In this document: positions 56,901 to 64,000 of the stretch, in pieces
Numbering within the stretch: position 1 is the first letter of the stretch
Layout of the letters: each line of letters starts with the position of its first letter
DNA from: Paracyclopina nana
Taxonomy: Eukaryota; Arthropoda; Copepoda; Cyclopoida; Cyclopettidae
NCBI GenBank assembly: GCA_019096065.1
Contig: JAGUCH010000009.1
Span: 1,064,001 to 1,128,000, forward strand
DNA length: 64,000 bases
Direction of reading: 5' to 3'
Made by a program: the position numbers and the translations under genes
The notes under the pieces: generated by a model
Databases searched by the model: none
The model's input: only the letters and a program-made list of their open reading frames with translations
What the model was told of the DNA's origin: nothing

Positions 56901-59226
56901 TTAATGCACCAACCCAAAAAAAGTTCTTAACGAAGCTTCTATTATAAAGTAGGAGAGTATAAGGGCCCAATTTTCTTCCGCAAAGTCTTGCAATAGTTGT
57001 TGACTCTTGGGATGTTTTTTTGCCAGATTGAGCAAAATGACCAGAAAATAATGGAGGTTGATCTTGCTGATCCCAAAGCCAATGTTGTTGTGAGTGGTAA
57101 AACAACCTTGGGAAGAAGCAGGAAGAAAAAAGCAGCTCCTCAGCCTCCGGTGGGAAAGGCTGCAACAGCCTCTAATTTGGATCAGCAGGCAAACTCGTCA
57201 AAAAAGGCCAAAAGGCCACCGGATCAGGAATTTTTGGCCTTCAAAGTTCGGGTGAGCCATGATAATGATTGCAAGCCAAAAATAGCTCCTCCAAAATCAC
57301 TTCTTTGAGTTGCAGTATTTTGCCAAGAGAAGTACAAAAGACTTCAAGGGCTTAGATACGACCAAATCGGCCATCGAATCGAGCAAAAAGTCCAAGGGCG
57401 GAAGACAAAGGTTTCTTGTTCTCAGCGAAAAAGATGTGAAAATTCTCAAGAGAGATGCCAAGGTAAGAATCGAGGGGTCTTTTACGAGGCAAAGCCCAAA
57501 TTAGACAGGGGCTTTCTAATCGATCTGCATGACCCTGTGGCATGTTCATCAGGCTGAAACTTCATTGATCTTGCACGACACGACATTGAGTTATTTTTAA
57601 AGCGTCAAGCCAGGAAAATAATGCTTTTTAATCAGGGAAAATTGATCATGACAGCCTTCATAGCTCAATTTTGGTGCATTTCGCATGCAAAGGAAGTTCC
57701 CATGCTCTAGCTTCAATTTTGAAAAAAAATATACGAAAAAACTTGTACTTAATGCAAGCCTGGGAAATGTGCTCGCATGCCAGCAAAGTAGCAAATGTTA
57801 GGTTTTACAGCACTAAAGAGAGCTACGTCACTGCTTTGATTTGTGCACGAATTTATTTCCTTAGCACAATTTTCAACTTGACTGGTTATTCATATTTTTA
57901 ACTTTGCTTTTACTCTTTATTTTGACTATTTTGGCTCTTTTCGAGCAAATTTGACTTTTATTGGTACGACTAAAATGGCTTTTAAAAAATCCCACTTGAG
58001 CGCTGCCAGATAGGGATCTAAAACATGCGGGTAAATGAGGCTTTTTTGAGCAAGAAATGGCTGAAATAGGATTGACGCATGCTCTTTTCTAGGAACTGGT
58101 GACATCTCACAAGATAAGCAACGTCTGCTGCGTGGTTCGTGATCAGGCAAGCCCTAACATATTTGGCTACGTGACCACGACTGAAAGTGGCCAAAATCAG
58201 AACGTTGCCCATGTTTTCACCGCTGACTCAAATGTAAGTGCAAATTGGCCATATTGAAAAATGGATCTGCTTCCATCAGCTACCAAGCCAAAACACATCC
58301 ACTCTGATGATTTTGCACGAAACCACCATAAACAAACGTGAAAGATGATTTAGTACTGTGGCCTTTGTTGGAACAATGCAGCATCTTACTTAGTTATCTA
58401 TGGCAATAACTCTTGTTCTATTGGCTGACTCTTTTGTTTCTTTGGAGCTGTTCAGTCAAAATTGGCATATGCTGAAGAAGAAACGAGAAAAGATCAATTT
58501 CTTCATTTATGTAGGAGAAAGCAGGGGAAATTTTGTCTCTCATCTGCGAAGGATTCAGTGGGAAGAATACAAAGTTGGATGGGGACAATTTGGAGCCGCA
58601 AGATGGCGGCTCCCCATCTCCACCCTCTTCGTCATCCTCTGGAGCTTTGCTGGGTTCGAACCCGAGTCGTTTCAAGTCTGACACCAATCTCGTGTCACGG
58701 ATGAGATTATTTTTCCAAGGCAAGGACCCGAGCAGTTCCTCGTCAAGGTCACACTCCCCTGGGCCTCATAACCATAGAAGGTAGTGTAATAATGTTTTGT
58801 TACATCAATTAATTTGCAGTAGTGCAATTTGCTGCCAAGACTCTGCTCAGAGCATACCAAAGAGCACATATACTGCTTGGTGTGCACCACTACATGATGT
58901 AACCTAATCTTAGCTCTATCCTAAGTTAGCCCTAAGAAAAATGATTAGATTATGCTCTACACCAAGGCCAAATAGGCAACTTCCTATTCAGCAAAAAAAA
59001 AAGTTACCACTATTCTCATTCACTTTTCAGAAAACGAGGAGGGTCTGTGGATAATTTGCTGGATGATTTGGGAGATGACGTCACTCTGCCGGGCTCCATG
59101 ATGTCTAAGGACACCAAGAAGAAGTCAGTGTCTACAAAAAACCTGAGCCTTGGAAGTAATCCCTCTGAGACCATTGGGCAGCAACAGCTGACCACAGCTG
59201 AAGATGTTAGAATAACAACTGTTTAA
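23909..59226 (+). CDS. Anks1: ANKS1/Odin-like adaptor: ankyrin repeats, two SAM domains, PTB domain
   Basis: Twenty exons join in phase to 1,388 residues: 23909-24009, 36901-36984, 39570-39726, 39843-39988, 40264-40383, 41056-41433, 43266-43527, 51720-51893, 52976-53401, 53895-54290, 54810-54988, 55340-55455, 55641-55796, 56048-56278, 56411-56676, 57027-57251, 57316-57462, 58093-58233, 58515-58780, 59031-59226. The start [14 protein letters not shown] and then about six ankyrin repeats ([71 protein letters not shown]) cover residues 1-310. SAM1 is in exon 14 (about 905-972), SAM2 in exon 15 (about 988-1055). The PTB domain spans exons 16-19 ([35 protein letters not shown]). ANKS1 proteins are cytoplasmic adaptors at Eph and other receptor tyrosine kinases. 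Intron 1 contains another gene and intron 7 an LTR element. Confidence 0.94.
24010..28513. other. First part of ANKS1-like intron 1, no gene seen
   Basis: AT-rich intronic DNA before the nested channel gene. Several ORFs of 60-100 codons occur on both strands without any recognisable domain. A short TC run lies near 27730. I see no mobile element with clear ends. Confidence 0.5.
28514..32596 (-). CDS. Cys-loop anion channel of the hodor/pHCl-2 (CG7589, CG6927, CG11340) clade, nested gene
   Basis: Six exons join in phase to 657 residues: 32387-32596, 31760-32083, 31310-31492, 31001-31112, 29445-29715, 28514-29387. Residues 1-26 form a signal peptide. The Cys-loop (C, 13 residues, [16 protein letters not shown]) is split by the exon 2/3 junction near residue 178. 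M1 reads [16 protein letters not shown]2 follows [16 protein letters not shown], the motif typical of this arthropod clade of chloride channels; M3 follows [11 protein letters not shown]. The M3-M4 loop of exon 6 is unusually long and rich in His, with a Gln run and Cys pairs, before M4 ([15 protein letters not shown]). In Drosophila the hodor member is gated by zinc and has also been described as alkaline-activated. The whole gene lies on the opposite strand inside intron 1 of the ANKS1-like gene. The specific ligand is not shown by the sequence. Confidence 0.92.
29737..30133. mobile_element. 397-bp element with terminal inverted repeats
   Basis: The ends are AGCCCGTTCTCATAT and its complement ATATGAGAACGGGCT. 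The repeats extend inward imperfectly through blocks near CTCTTTGGAAGCG / CGCCTCCAAAGAG and GATTGGAACCAAACTTGG / CCAAGTTTGGTGCCGATC. AAA flanks both sides. It lies in intron 4 of the nested channel gene and has no coding capacity. Confidence 0.75.
32597..36900. other. Second part of ANKS1-like intron 1, no gene seen
   Basis: AT-rich intronic DNA. The longest ORF (33981-34505, plus, 174 codons) has no recognisable domain, low-complexity hydrophobic stretches and no supporting splice pattern, so I do not call it a gene. The part just before 32700 presumably includes the promoter of the nested minus-strand gene. Confidence 0.5.
37152..37950. mobile_element. Motif-array fold-back element, 799 bp
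   Basis: An 8-bp direct repeat GTATAATC (37144-37151 and 37951-37958) flanks the element. The ends are imperfect inverted repeats (GGGTGCCATCATTTA and the complement of GGGGAAACATTTTA). The left half carries at least five units like CTAGTTGTACTATCTTCGAA. The right half carries units in the opposite orientation (TTCGGAGATAGTACAACTAG). The middle is unrelated AT-rich DNA. No transposase is present. It lies in intron 2 of the ANKS1-like gene. Confidence 0.82.
38849..39425. mobile_element. Motif-array element with an internal palindrome
   Basis: The ends align as imperfect inverted repeats (AAGGGCGATAATGTATTGG against the complement of the right end, AAGGGTGTTACCGTATTGG). The interior carries repeated words like AGCCAAGTTCAGTT on the left and the complementary sense (GAACTGAACTAAACTTAAC) on the right. 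Between them is a perfect palindrome at 39171-39345. I could not find a convincing target duplication. Confidence 0.6.
39171..39345. repeat. 175-bp palindrome with 50-bp arms
   Basis: The arms begin TGGCTTAGTCTTTCGCAAG and end with the exact complement CTTGCGAAAGACTAAGCCA. Pairing is essentially perfect over about 50 bp, covering ATTTAAATAG in both arms. It sits inside the larger element at 38849-39425. Confidence 0.9.
41557..41702. repeat. 146-bp near-continuous hairpin
   Basis: The ends CAATACTGTCCTGATGA and TCATCAGGACAGTATTG are complementary, as are the inner blocks GGTTTTTCGCTCATGAG / CTCATGAGCGAAAAACC. The centre GAGTGGCGAAGCCAC closes with a three-base loop. The sequence can therefore fold along nearly its full length. 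It lies in intron 6 of the ANKS1-like gene. Confidence 0.88.
42184..42256 (+). tRNA. tRNA-Glu-like sequence, probably degenerate or SINE-derived
   Basis: A perfect B-box/T-loop word GGGTTCGAATCC sits in a good T stem. An A-box-like TAGTACAGTGA lies upstream at normal distance. The loop CTTTCAC would give a TTC (Glu) anticodon. The acceptor ends GGTTTA and TAAAGCC pair with one bulge, and a T-run terminator follows directly. The anticodon and D stems pair poorly, so I read it as a tRNA relic or a SINE head rather than a working tRNA. Confidence 0.35.
43558..43991 (-). mobile_element. Diverged Harbinger-like MITE, copy 5
   Basis: The termini TATCCCGTTCATGTG and CACATGAACGGGATA resemble the other copies with point changes. 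TTA flanks both sides (43555-43557 and 43992-43994). Inner blocks such as GAGAAAAATTGTCTTATGACAA match copy 4 in reverse orientation, but much of the interior is unrelated, so this may be a related subfamily. It starts 30 bp after exon 7 of the ANKS1-like gene. Confidence 0.75.
44479..44541 (+). repeat. 5' LTR, internally deleted (63 bp)
   Basis: It matches the first 45 and last 18 bases of the 227-bp 3' LTR. The 164 bp between, including the TATA-like box and AATAAA, are missing. Confidence 0.88.
44658..45746 (+). CDS. gag: Gag polyprotein of the LTR element
   Basis: An ORF of 362 codons from the ATG at 44658. The N-terminal half is a capsid-like region of the Ty3/gypsy type (sequence around [20 protein letters not shown], then WYNILAEE and KKIFLARF). 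Near the C terminus is a zinc knuckle, [14 protein letters not shown] (CX2CX4HX4C), followed by a Lys/Arg-rich tail. Gag forms the particle and binds RNA. The ORF looks intact. It ends in TAG at 45744, 4 bases after a frameshift heptamer. Confidence 0.88.
   Translation: MPGSGRVAGEEDVPVEPGNQEEPAGNLDQLGSHSTTAMANRAIKAIDLPEFSGDRSTDKLGPRAWVTRIDHLRTIVNQGAAAAEQPRWSDEATASYAALALKGKAGQWYNILAEEKRTPSTWEGPNGLKKIFLARFHHVCTLAEESAIEDSLVQEPNETVKDFFDRVKTGTLTLMENFAPLENTPTTLVAAGKLPEVQELAKNEAYQFMVKRRFVHGLIKTIKSQVVVQEYTKLEDIVGFASRVEASFSNDKKASVPPPEVNAIKIQDKEDQPAQPKNQESLENTVEKFIDLVKGRLGERRPPRTSQGNRLKCWYCDIPGHRETECFSKKRDQKNNLYKPKPGSKRASEGKQAHEVQGDLNW
45734..45779 (+). promoter_or_regulatory. Programmed -1 ribosomal frameshift signal between gag and pol
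   Basis: The heptamer T TTA AAC (45734-45740) lies in the gag frame exactly as X XXY YYZ requires, and a -1 slip enters the pol frame. Five bases later GGCGGC (45746-45751) can pair with GCCGCC (45774-45779), giving a GC-rich stem with a 22-base loop that could extend to a pseudoknot. Gag stops at 45744 and pol is open from 45734. Confidence 0.85.
45734..48541 (+). pseudogene. pol: Pol of the LTR element, broken in the integrase core
   Basis: The frame encodes an aspartic protease (DTGA motif, near 45915), reverse transcriptase (YLDD box near 47215), RNase H (DASQ, then YSDHKPLE) and the integrase HHCC zinc finger (H-x3-H region near 48340, then CWKC). It stops at 48541, soon after FERVH, where the integrase catalytic domain should begin. 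The first two catalytic Asp of the DDE triad are absent because the following DNA resumes in another frame beyond that point. Pol normally acts as a Gag-Pol fusion in the particle; this copy cannot make a working integrase. Confidence 0.88.
48513..49667 (+). pseudogene. pol: Downstream integrase remnant of Pol (other frame)
   Basis: Coding similarity resumes in a different frame near NDELFSLLQ. It includes the end of the integrase catalytic domain ([18 protein letters not shown], holding the third catalytic residue, Glu), the LPALQLSYN region and the C-terminal SH3-like part ([10 protein letters not shown]). A long acidic and proline-rich tail follows. The stop overlaps the env start in the sequence ATGA at 49664-49667. 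The break at about 48525-48540 reflects an internal deletion of roughly 200 bp plus a frame change; the size is estimated from the family. Confidence 0.85.
49664..51427 (+). CDS. env: Envelope-like protein of the LTR element
   Basis: An intact ORF of 587 codons whose start overlaps the pol stop. It has an N-terminal hydrophobic segment consistent with a signal peptide, a furin-type site RQKR near residue 136 directly followed by a Gly/Leu-rich hydrophobic stretch like a fusion peptide, a heptad-rich region, several conserved Cys in the second half, N-glycosylation sequons (NGT, NET) and one strong transmembrane segment near residues 540-562 with a short tail. This is the organisation of errantivirus Env and baculovirus F-like proteins. 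The assignment rests on architecture and position. Whether it is expressed is unknown. Confidence 0.82.
   Translation: MNLHLYFLTLQLVADFVATGRGLAETQNPATQLLSKTSNTDWSHYGFQRAGKAMVSVHYGHIYINVNLHNLKEYFSVALNLQLLISSAATSKANDSVLQTLRDLVNERTRRMELKYNDVVSFYTLYSDNNQGPRQKRFLGVLLAGLAGLGIGSTLFGLLDQGKMDNLSRNINKLGFRQDKIIHLLGKTNENVRLNRVDIAKLREALSAVSNLVSKNQLEIEVTVLAMQSDHILSLIENKLDLYVAAAAAGARHRLAHGLLSYEEASSSLKVVAKMARNKGLQPIVTDPHYLYQLETSIIFDVDGFNLLVHVPLTNEDQVLTLYRYLPFPIEITPGLTVEVHPEHDMLALHEESGSHFELSHTDISMCEKVHDYYICPHISYLAKRNQPSCVMSLYLADHNQALKTCKLAIWQATDCILPFGNNEFSAFTEDPTYYQLTCSNGTTKTSQLHHFHHFKLEEGCNVELPHFTLFGGIEIRVEKTMETYKWNVPILQLGHNMSPDDILKTLNQINSTLPPTDPHSLAFLKSHFEPVTTWNETLIIIAIVAVISLVLVLLVYSYAFKNFRVMTFFRQTKNQDHDLIPNNVTT
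51450..51676 (+). repeat. 3' LTR (227 bp, full length)
   Basis: It starts TATTG after the purine tract and ends CAATA before the AAAG target copy. It contains a TATA-like TATATAA at 51560 and AATAAA at 51580, which define the promoter and poly(A) region. Confidence 0.9.
52151..52560 (+). mobile_element. Harbinger-like MITE, copy 6, complete
   Basis: A 410-bp copy with termini TGCCCTGTTCATG and CATGAACAGGACA. GTA flanks both sides (52148-52150 and 52561-52563). It is very similar to copy 3 and lies in intron 8 of the ANKS1-like gene. Confidence 0.9.
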
Positions 59227-60859
59227 AGAAGATCCACCCACCCCAAAAGATGCATTTTCATAGCCCTAAAAATGCAATGCTTCCAATTTAACAGAAAAAA
59301 AAATGTTTTCCCATCATCATCATCATTTATTATTAGCTCAAATATTGAATCTCTGTGTGCACTCCTCCCACAATTAATTGGAGAGAAACTGCTGCTTTTC
59401 GAGTCTTTTGTGACATTTTCATTACTGTTACCACAATTAGTATGTGATAGAACATTCATTAGGATCTGCTTTTGTTGTCAGAACATTCCATCAAACATTG
59501 GATTTAATTGTTGTTGAAATATAGTATCGCTTTTGTTGTTAAACTTGGAGTCTCTGTTGGCTTACTTCTTCGGAACTTTTTGGTCTTGAGTCACGCAACC
59601 TACTTCAGCCCCTTCATAATTTTGACCTGTTATAACCACTTAAACCCCTTCAAAAATTATGGTTAGACTGAATACTGAAAAAATACTGCTTTGTCATTTT
59701 ATTTTCATCCCTCATGCTCAGTGACTATTTTTTGAACAATGAGTCATCCTTTGCAGCGTGGGTGCATTTGGCATTGGGATTTCCTGATGTGCATCAGTTG
59801 GAGTCTGGTTGCAACTCTGATCACATCTTATTATTTGGAGAAAAAAATAGGTATATTTCTAGCAATATAGTTGCAAAGCTAAATTATAACATTAGGTACT
59901 ATTTCATGAGCAAAGTACTTTATTTCTGTAATAAATGTCTGCAATGGCACATTTTTCAGTAATTGCATGGCCCAGAGCATTTGTCTCGTTTTTTATCCTA
60001 CAATCTTGGCATCTTTTTTAGCTAGTAGACAAATGGAAATTCAGAAATGGCAAAAAGCCACATTTATCATTACCAGTTCTTTCTTAACTTGTAGTTGTGC
60101 TGTCCAAAATGACGAGACAATGGCTGGGAAATTATTCGAGCAAAAATGGGCCTCGCAATTCTTTAGGAAAAATGCTTTTTCTCAGCAGTGCAAAAATATG
60201 AAACGCTTTTTTGGTGGATCAAAACTTGATAAGCAATTAACCTGCTGCTGCACTTCTTCAGAAAGAAATGAGAAACAGATGCAGCCTCAACTTGATTAAA
60301 AAAGGCTTTTTTCATGAAACCTGCAAAAATGTGATAAATTAAAAAAGTTACTTTTTGCCTCTCCATTTTATGGTCTGGTTTTTCTGCCTTTTAGCAGAAT
60401 AGCCATGTTGCATTTTTATAAAAGCCCAGGGCCCTGGCAAGTCATGTGCCAAATTGCCCCATGTACTCAAGAGCCACTTGCAAAAATGACATTTTTACCC
60501 CAAAATGTAGAACAAGCAAAAGTAGCAGTGGACCATAGCAAAATTTTCCTTCAGAGATTTTTCATTCGACGACGAAAACGTGAAACATCAAAATGCTCTC
60601 AAATCTAAAAAGCTTTCTTAGCACCATGGAAAATAATGCTGCTCTGCATACGTTATTTCCTGTGATGTTGTGTTCATCTACGTAAGCTAATTAAAAAATA
60701 TTGAACTACATAGTCAAAGGTTTTAGTTTTAATAAATAAAAAAAATGCTGTGGATTTTGGCCCGCTTGGAAAATAAAGCCAATTGAACTTCTTCTTAGAT
60801 GAACACCACATTAGAGCAAAAACACATGATTCTTCATTTTAGTCCGTTTTCAAACAAAG
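59227..60859. other. Intergenic between the ANKS1-like and SHIPPO genes
   Basis: It holds the 3' flank of the ANKS1-like gene, including a (CAT) run near 59315, then AT-rich DNA with ORFs lacking domains. A short inverted-repeat element occupies 60663-60813. Confidence 0.5.
60663..60813. mobile_element. Short MITE-like element with TGTTCATCTA termini
   Basis: The left end reads GATGTTGTGTTCATCTACG and the right end is the approximate complement, TTAGATGAACACCACATTA, giving about 150 bp between inverted termini. Single copies of the same terminus occur elsewhere in the window (10029, 11589, 52613, 56831). Confidence 0.55.
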
Positions 60860-62133
60860 ATGGCTGTCAGATGTCCAAGCAAAAAGGAATGGACTCCAAC
60901 CCAGCGAAGAGGTCCAATTGCAGCTGAATTTCAAAGTCCGGGTCCAGCCTCAGTTTGCTTACCCTCATTATTTGGAAGTAAGGAAAACCGAGTGGTAAAT
61001 AAGGTAGTTTTCTCTCTCTTTGATTGTTCTGGTCTCGTGGGAAATTCCCTCTAAGTGAGAATAGACTTTTTTATTAAGATTGACAACTAGCCCTGGTGAA
61101 TGACACGCAACTGAATTTAATAGCCAGAAAAAGATACACATTTTAGTTGAAAGAAAGTATGAAAGAGGAAATTGACAGCCTCAGCTTGGGTAAACAATAA
61201 GAAAGAGATAAAGCTTCTTTTACTGCTGCTGCAGTTGGCATGACTAGCTCCACTCCTTTGCCAGTATTTCTTTTATTGAATGCACATCACAAAAGAGTTT
61301 TTCATGCAAAAACATAAGCATTACTCTGATCTTTGTTGAATGCCAGCGAGAAAAGGGGGAAAACAAATCTCTCACTTTGATGCACTAAAATTCCAACGAT
61401 ATTGAAGCATTTGAGTAGTATCGCCAGAAAAAAAATATTGAGCATTTTTCTTAGCATATTTTTTTCTGGGGAAATTTCTTGGATTATTCTAATCTTTTAT
61501 CGCGTAAAGCCCATTGGGATTTGCTAGGGATTTTCTTGGGGCTTTTTAATAGGCTTGGTGCACACATTAGCGCTGCTGCTCTGCTCAGACTGAATACAGT
61601 TTTTTTAGTTTTCTTTTCTCGTGAATTCATCATTATTTCAGATTCTACTTGCTTAGAGGAGAAAGCACGAGCTCCTGCTTTCACCTTTGGTAGCAGGTAA
61701 GTTTCCCAAGATTTTGAGGCAAGTATATTCCAAAGCTGAATTAATTTCATACTCAGGCAACCAATGCGAAAGGCTTACTTAACTCCAGCACCAAATGCAT
61801 ATGACACCTCCAAATTAAGTTCAAAAGGTAAATAATGTACATTAATTCTACTGTATCTTTTAATTTTTGGAATTTCAAAGGCAAAGATGATCCAAAGGCT
61901 GCAACTTTGCATACGAAGCCCAAAAACTCAAAAGGTTTCATCACACCAGCTCCTGGTGATTATGAGCCAGAAAAGGTGAGTTTCCATTTTTCAACACGTG
62001 CCGCGCATTTAGAAAGCCCGCTATAATAATAATTTGATTACAGGTGAAACTGAATCAAGCCCCTCAATATGCTTTTGGCATTCGCCATTCTCCCTACCTT
62101 GGCGCATTGAAAGAAGACAGAGATTCGTTGTAA
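60860..62133 (+). CDS. SHIPPO-repeat protein (ODF3/CIMAP-like)
   Basis: Five exons join in phase to 145 residues: 60860-61003, 61659-61696, 61757-61827, 61881-61975, 62044-62133. The N terminus WTPTQRRGPIAAEFQSPGP matches the family's opening WxxTxxRGPI...SPGP. SHIPPO-type Pro-Gly-Pro repeats follow: SPGPASVCLP, TPAPNAYD, TPAPGDYEPE. Family words RAPAFTFGSR and APQYAFGIRHSPY are also present. ODF3/CIMAP proteins are linked to microtubules of cilia and sperm flagella. At 145 residues this one is shorter than vertebrate ODF3 (about 250). The exon 1 donor (61003) and exon 2 acceptor (61658) were chosen by phase and family pattern and are the least certain joins. Confidence 0.76.
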
Positions 62134-62279
62134 TCGAAATTAATTGTAAATGATTGATGAAAAATGGCCGTTAGTCTCCTTAAATCCTAATTTTCTTCGA
62201 GACAAAAGTTCGCTTGACAGATGGGCCTCACTTAGGTTAATTGATTCTTTATGTAAGACCTACGCTACAGTCTGCATAA

Positions 62280-62439
62280 AGGGCGTTCTCATATTGGACT
62301 TTAGCTTACCAAAACCTGATTTTGGTTAACCAAAAACTGGTTTTAGTAAAGCTCTATGTAGTGGCTACCTACCGAAAACTGGTTTTTGGTTAACCAAAAT
62401 CAGGTTTTGGTAAGCTAAAGTCCAATATGAGAACGCCCT
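62280..62439. repeat. 160-bp fold-back element
   Basis: The arms start AGGGCGTTCTCATATTGGAC and end with the complement GTCCAATATGAGAACGCCCT, pairing over about 65 bp. TAA flanks both sides (62277-62279 and 62440-62442), fitting a 3-bp Harbinger-type target. Confidence 0.9.
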
Positions 62440-62442
62440 TAA

Positions 62443-63121
62443 AAATGGTTTTTTTCCCTGCTTTTTCCTTGATTGTTGAGTGACCCATAAAAGTGACATT
62501 TGTAGTACATTATGACCTCTGTCCAAATTGGGCTCTTAATTGCCTTTTTTTAAATAAGGATCAAGCCAACTTTCACGTGATTTGGTGAGAATTTTCTTAG
62601 CTGCTAATAAAGGCAAATGCTTCGAAAGCAACTAGAAATCATCCTCAAATTATCAGATATGGTTTTTTGACATCGTTGCACATTTGCCATTGATTAGTGT
62701 AGTTGCATCCAACTGTGTCAGTTACATACAACGACCCAAGTCTTCTTCCCACTTCTTATTTTGGCAGAATGGACACAAATGTTGTTTTTAGGCAGGGCAG
62801 TTTGTTTTTTGCCGTGAGCGGATTCACAATGGGCACCATATTGTTCTTCCCCATCGGAAAACACCTGAAGTGGATGATTTTTTCAAGGCTTGCCTACACA
62901 AGAAAGCAGTCGCCTCAACAAACAAAATTGGATGATTTTGATCTTGGCACTCACTGTAAATTATTTTGCCCAGGTCGAATTAAGCAGGCTTCAAGATGGG
63001 AAAGGCCTGTTTTTGTGCGTTATTTCGGCTTTTGGCTGCATAAGACAAATTCGTTGATCCTATTGTCATACTCCCTTGGGACTTCCTTTAGATCATTCGT
63101 CTACAACTCGGGCCTTGCAAC
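62443..63121. other. 3' flank of the SHIPPO gene, nothing certain
   Basis: A plus-strand ORF crosses 62703-63194, and another frame over 62800-62950 is also open (start QFVFCRERIHNG). Neither matches a domain I recognise, and the first runs into the repeat element at 63122. I do not call a gene. Confidence 0.35.
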
Positions 63122-63711
63122 GGGCGGTCGAACTTGGATCGACTGGAGCACACTGAATAGACTGCAACAGATAGTCCCAAGATCGGTTATTTAAACATGC
63201 AGTCCTTGGATCGACAAGACGGAAACGTTCTTGTATCGACTGCTATGACAGAAAAGGACGTATCTAGGTCGACTAGAACAAACTGTACTTGGATAGACTG
63301 ACAGAAGAACGGATCATCCTTGGATCGACTGTTAAAACATACTGGCCCGATCCTTAGCAGGTTTTCTCATCATTAGAAATGCCCGTCACCTCCTAATGAT
63401 GAGAAAACCTGCTAAGGATCGGGCGCCGTCCATGGATAAACTAGAAGGATGAACAAAAGATGCCACCCCCAAAGATACTATGTTTTTCTAGTCTGTCCAA
63501 GGCGGATTTGTCACGTCGATCCAAGGACTATATGTTTGTCGATCCAGGCACAGTTCGTTTTTCTAGTCTAACTAAATGGAGTAAGTTCTGGTCTATCTGA
63601 GGACTGTGTGTTCTGATAGGCTATTCAATGACGATTTGCTTTGTCGATCCAAGTTCGGTTCGTCGTAGTCTATCCAAGGACGGTCCGCTGTCGATCCAAG
63701 GGTAGGAGTCC
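63122..63711. mobile_element. Motif-array fold-back element with GGATCGAC units
   Basis: The 8-bp sequence CTTGCAAC (9 bp with the preceding C) flanks the element (63114-63121 and 63712-63719). The left half carries repeated words like CTTGGATCGACT. The right half carries the complement, GTCGATCCAAG. At the centre, two 30-bp arms (CCGATCCTTAGCAGGTTTTC and complement, 63346-63424) form a near-perfect palindrome. There is no coding capacity. The ends share CTTGGATCGAC as inverted repeat after a short variable tip. Confidence 0.8.
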
Positions 63712-63719
63712 CTTGCAAC

Positions 63720-64000
63720 TTCCTACTTTCTCTACGCAGGCTAAAGTACGATGGACTTTTTATCAAGAGCTTTATGCAAAGTATTCTTGAACTATAGCCG
63801 AAAAAAACTGAATTAAACTCTGATTGACATTATTGAAAATATCATCAAACATACTCAAATCGGATTTCCAAGATATTGAACTCATATTCAGCAAAACAAC
63901 CACGTCACAAAACCAGTTAATTCATTTGCAAATTCTTGCAGAACAAAATGAAAGCTTTTTTTTGATCATTTACGCATTAAAACACTTCTTTGAATCTTCA
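63720..64000. other. Right edge, nothing seen
   Basis: AT-rich DNA without a supported exon or repeat boundary. Confidence 0.5.

Noticed and set aside
58444-58514. Possible exon reading [14 protein letters not shown] before the last PTB exon
   Set aside because: The acceptor at 58514 (atgtag) gives phase 0 and the expected PTB helix [10 protein letters not shown] directly after HVFTADSN; including the upstream stretch breaks the frame.
62703-63194. Plus-strand ORF of 163 codons
   Set aside because: It runs into the motif-array element at 63122, and another frame over the same bases is also open; no domain.
1-64000. CRISPR arrays, bacterial operons, riboswitches or phage genes
   Set aside because: The window is spliced eukaryotic DNA; none of the repeats has CRISPR-like regular spacing with unique spacers.

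Overview
The window is nuclear DNA from an animal, most likely an arthropod. It is AT-rich, the genes are split into many exons with GT/AG borders, and the gene content fits arthropods: a Grd/CG8916-like GABA-receptor subunit, a channel of the insect hodor/pHCl-2 clade, and a SmydA/msta-like SET protein. I cannot name the species. All exon chains below were built by hand from ORFs, splice borders and reading-frame phase; no alignment or RNA evidence was available.

Layout. At the left edge (576-1501, +) are the last two exons of an unrecognised protein rich in Ala, Pro and Gln. It faces a 12-exon Cys-loop receptor subunit gene (2503-13615, -); their poly(A) signals lie about 20 bp apart. Next comes a SET/MYND protein gene (15505-18473, -), head to head across about 450 bp with a QSER1/PRR12-type DUF4211 gene (18920-22564, +). 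A 20-exon ANKS1/Odin-type adaptor gene (ankyrin repeats, two SAM domains, PTB domain) then spans 23909-59226 (+). Its 12.9-kb first intron contains a complete six-exon anion-channel gene on the other strand (28514-32596, -). Its seventh intron holds a MITE and a 7.2-kb env-bearing Ty3/gypsy-type LTR element (44479-51676). A small SHIPPO-repeat (ODF3/CIMAP-like) gene (60860-62133, +) follows.

Mobile DNA is the most unusual part. A Harbinger-like 410-bp MITE family (3-bp TTA-type target duplications, termini TGYCCTGTTCATG) has about six copies, one split by a 1,250-bp hAT-type element with an 8-bp duplication. Four further elements (9069-9637, 37152-37950, 38849-39425, 63122-63711) are largely made of short motifs repeated many times, each element with its own motif; three have clear 8-bp target duplications. 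Several compact palindromes (13250, 39171, 41557, 62280) could each fold into a long hairpin.

Functional links. The two channel genes code for ligand-gated anion-channel subunits, but they belong to different clades and share no operon-like arrangement. The nested channel has a histidine-rich cytoplasmic loop, notable because hodor channels respond to zinc. The LTR element keeps a textbook -1 frameshift signal between gag and pol, but this copy is broken: the integrase core is partly deleted and the 5' LTR has shrunk to 63 bp.
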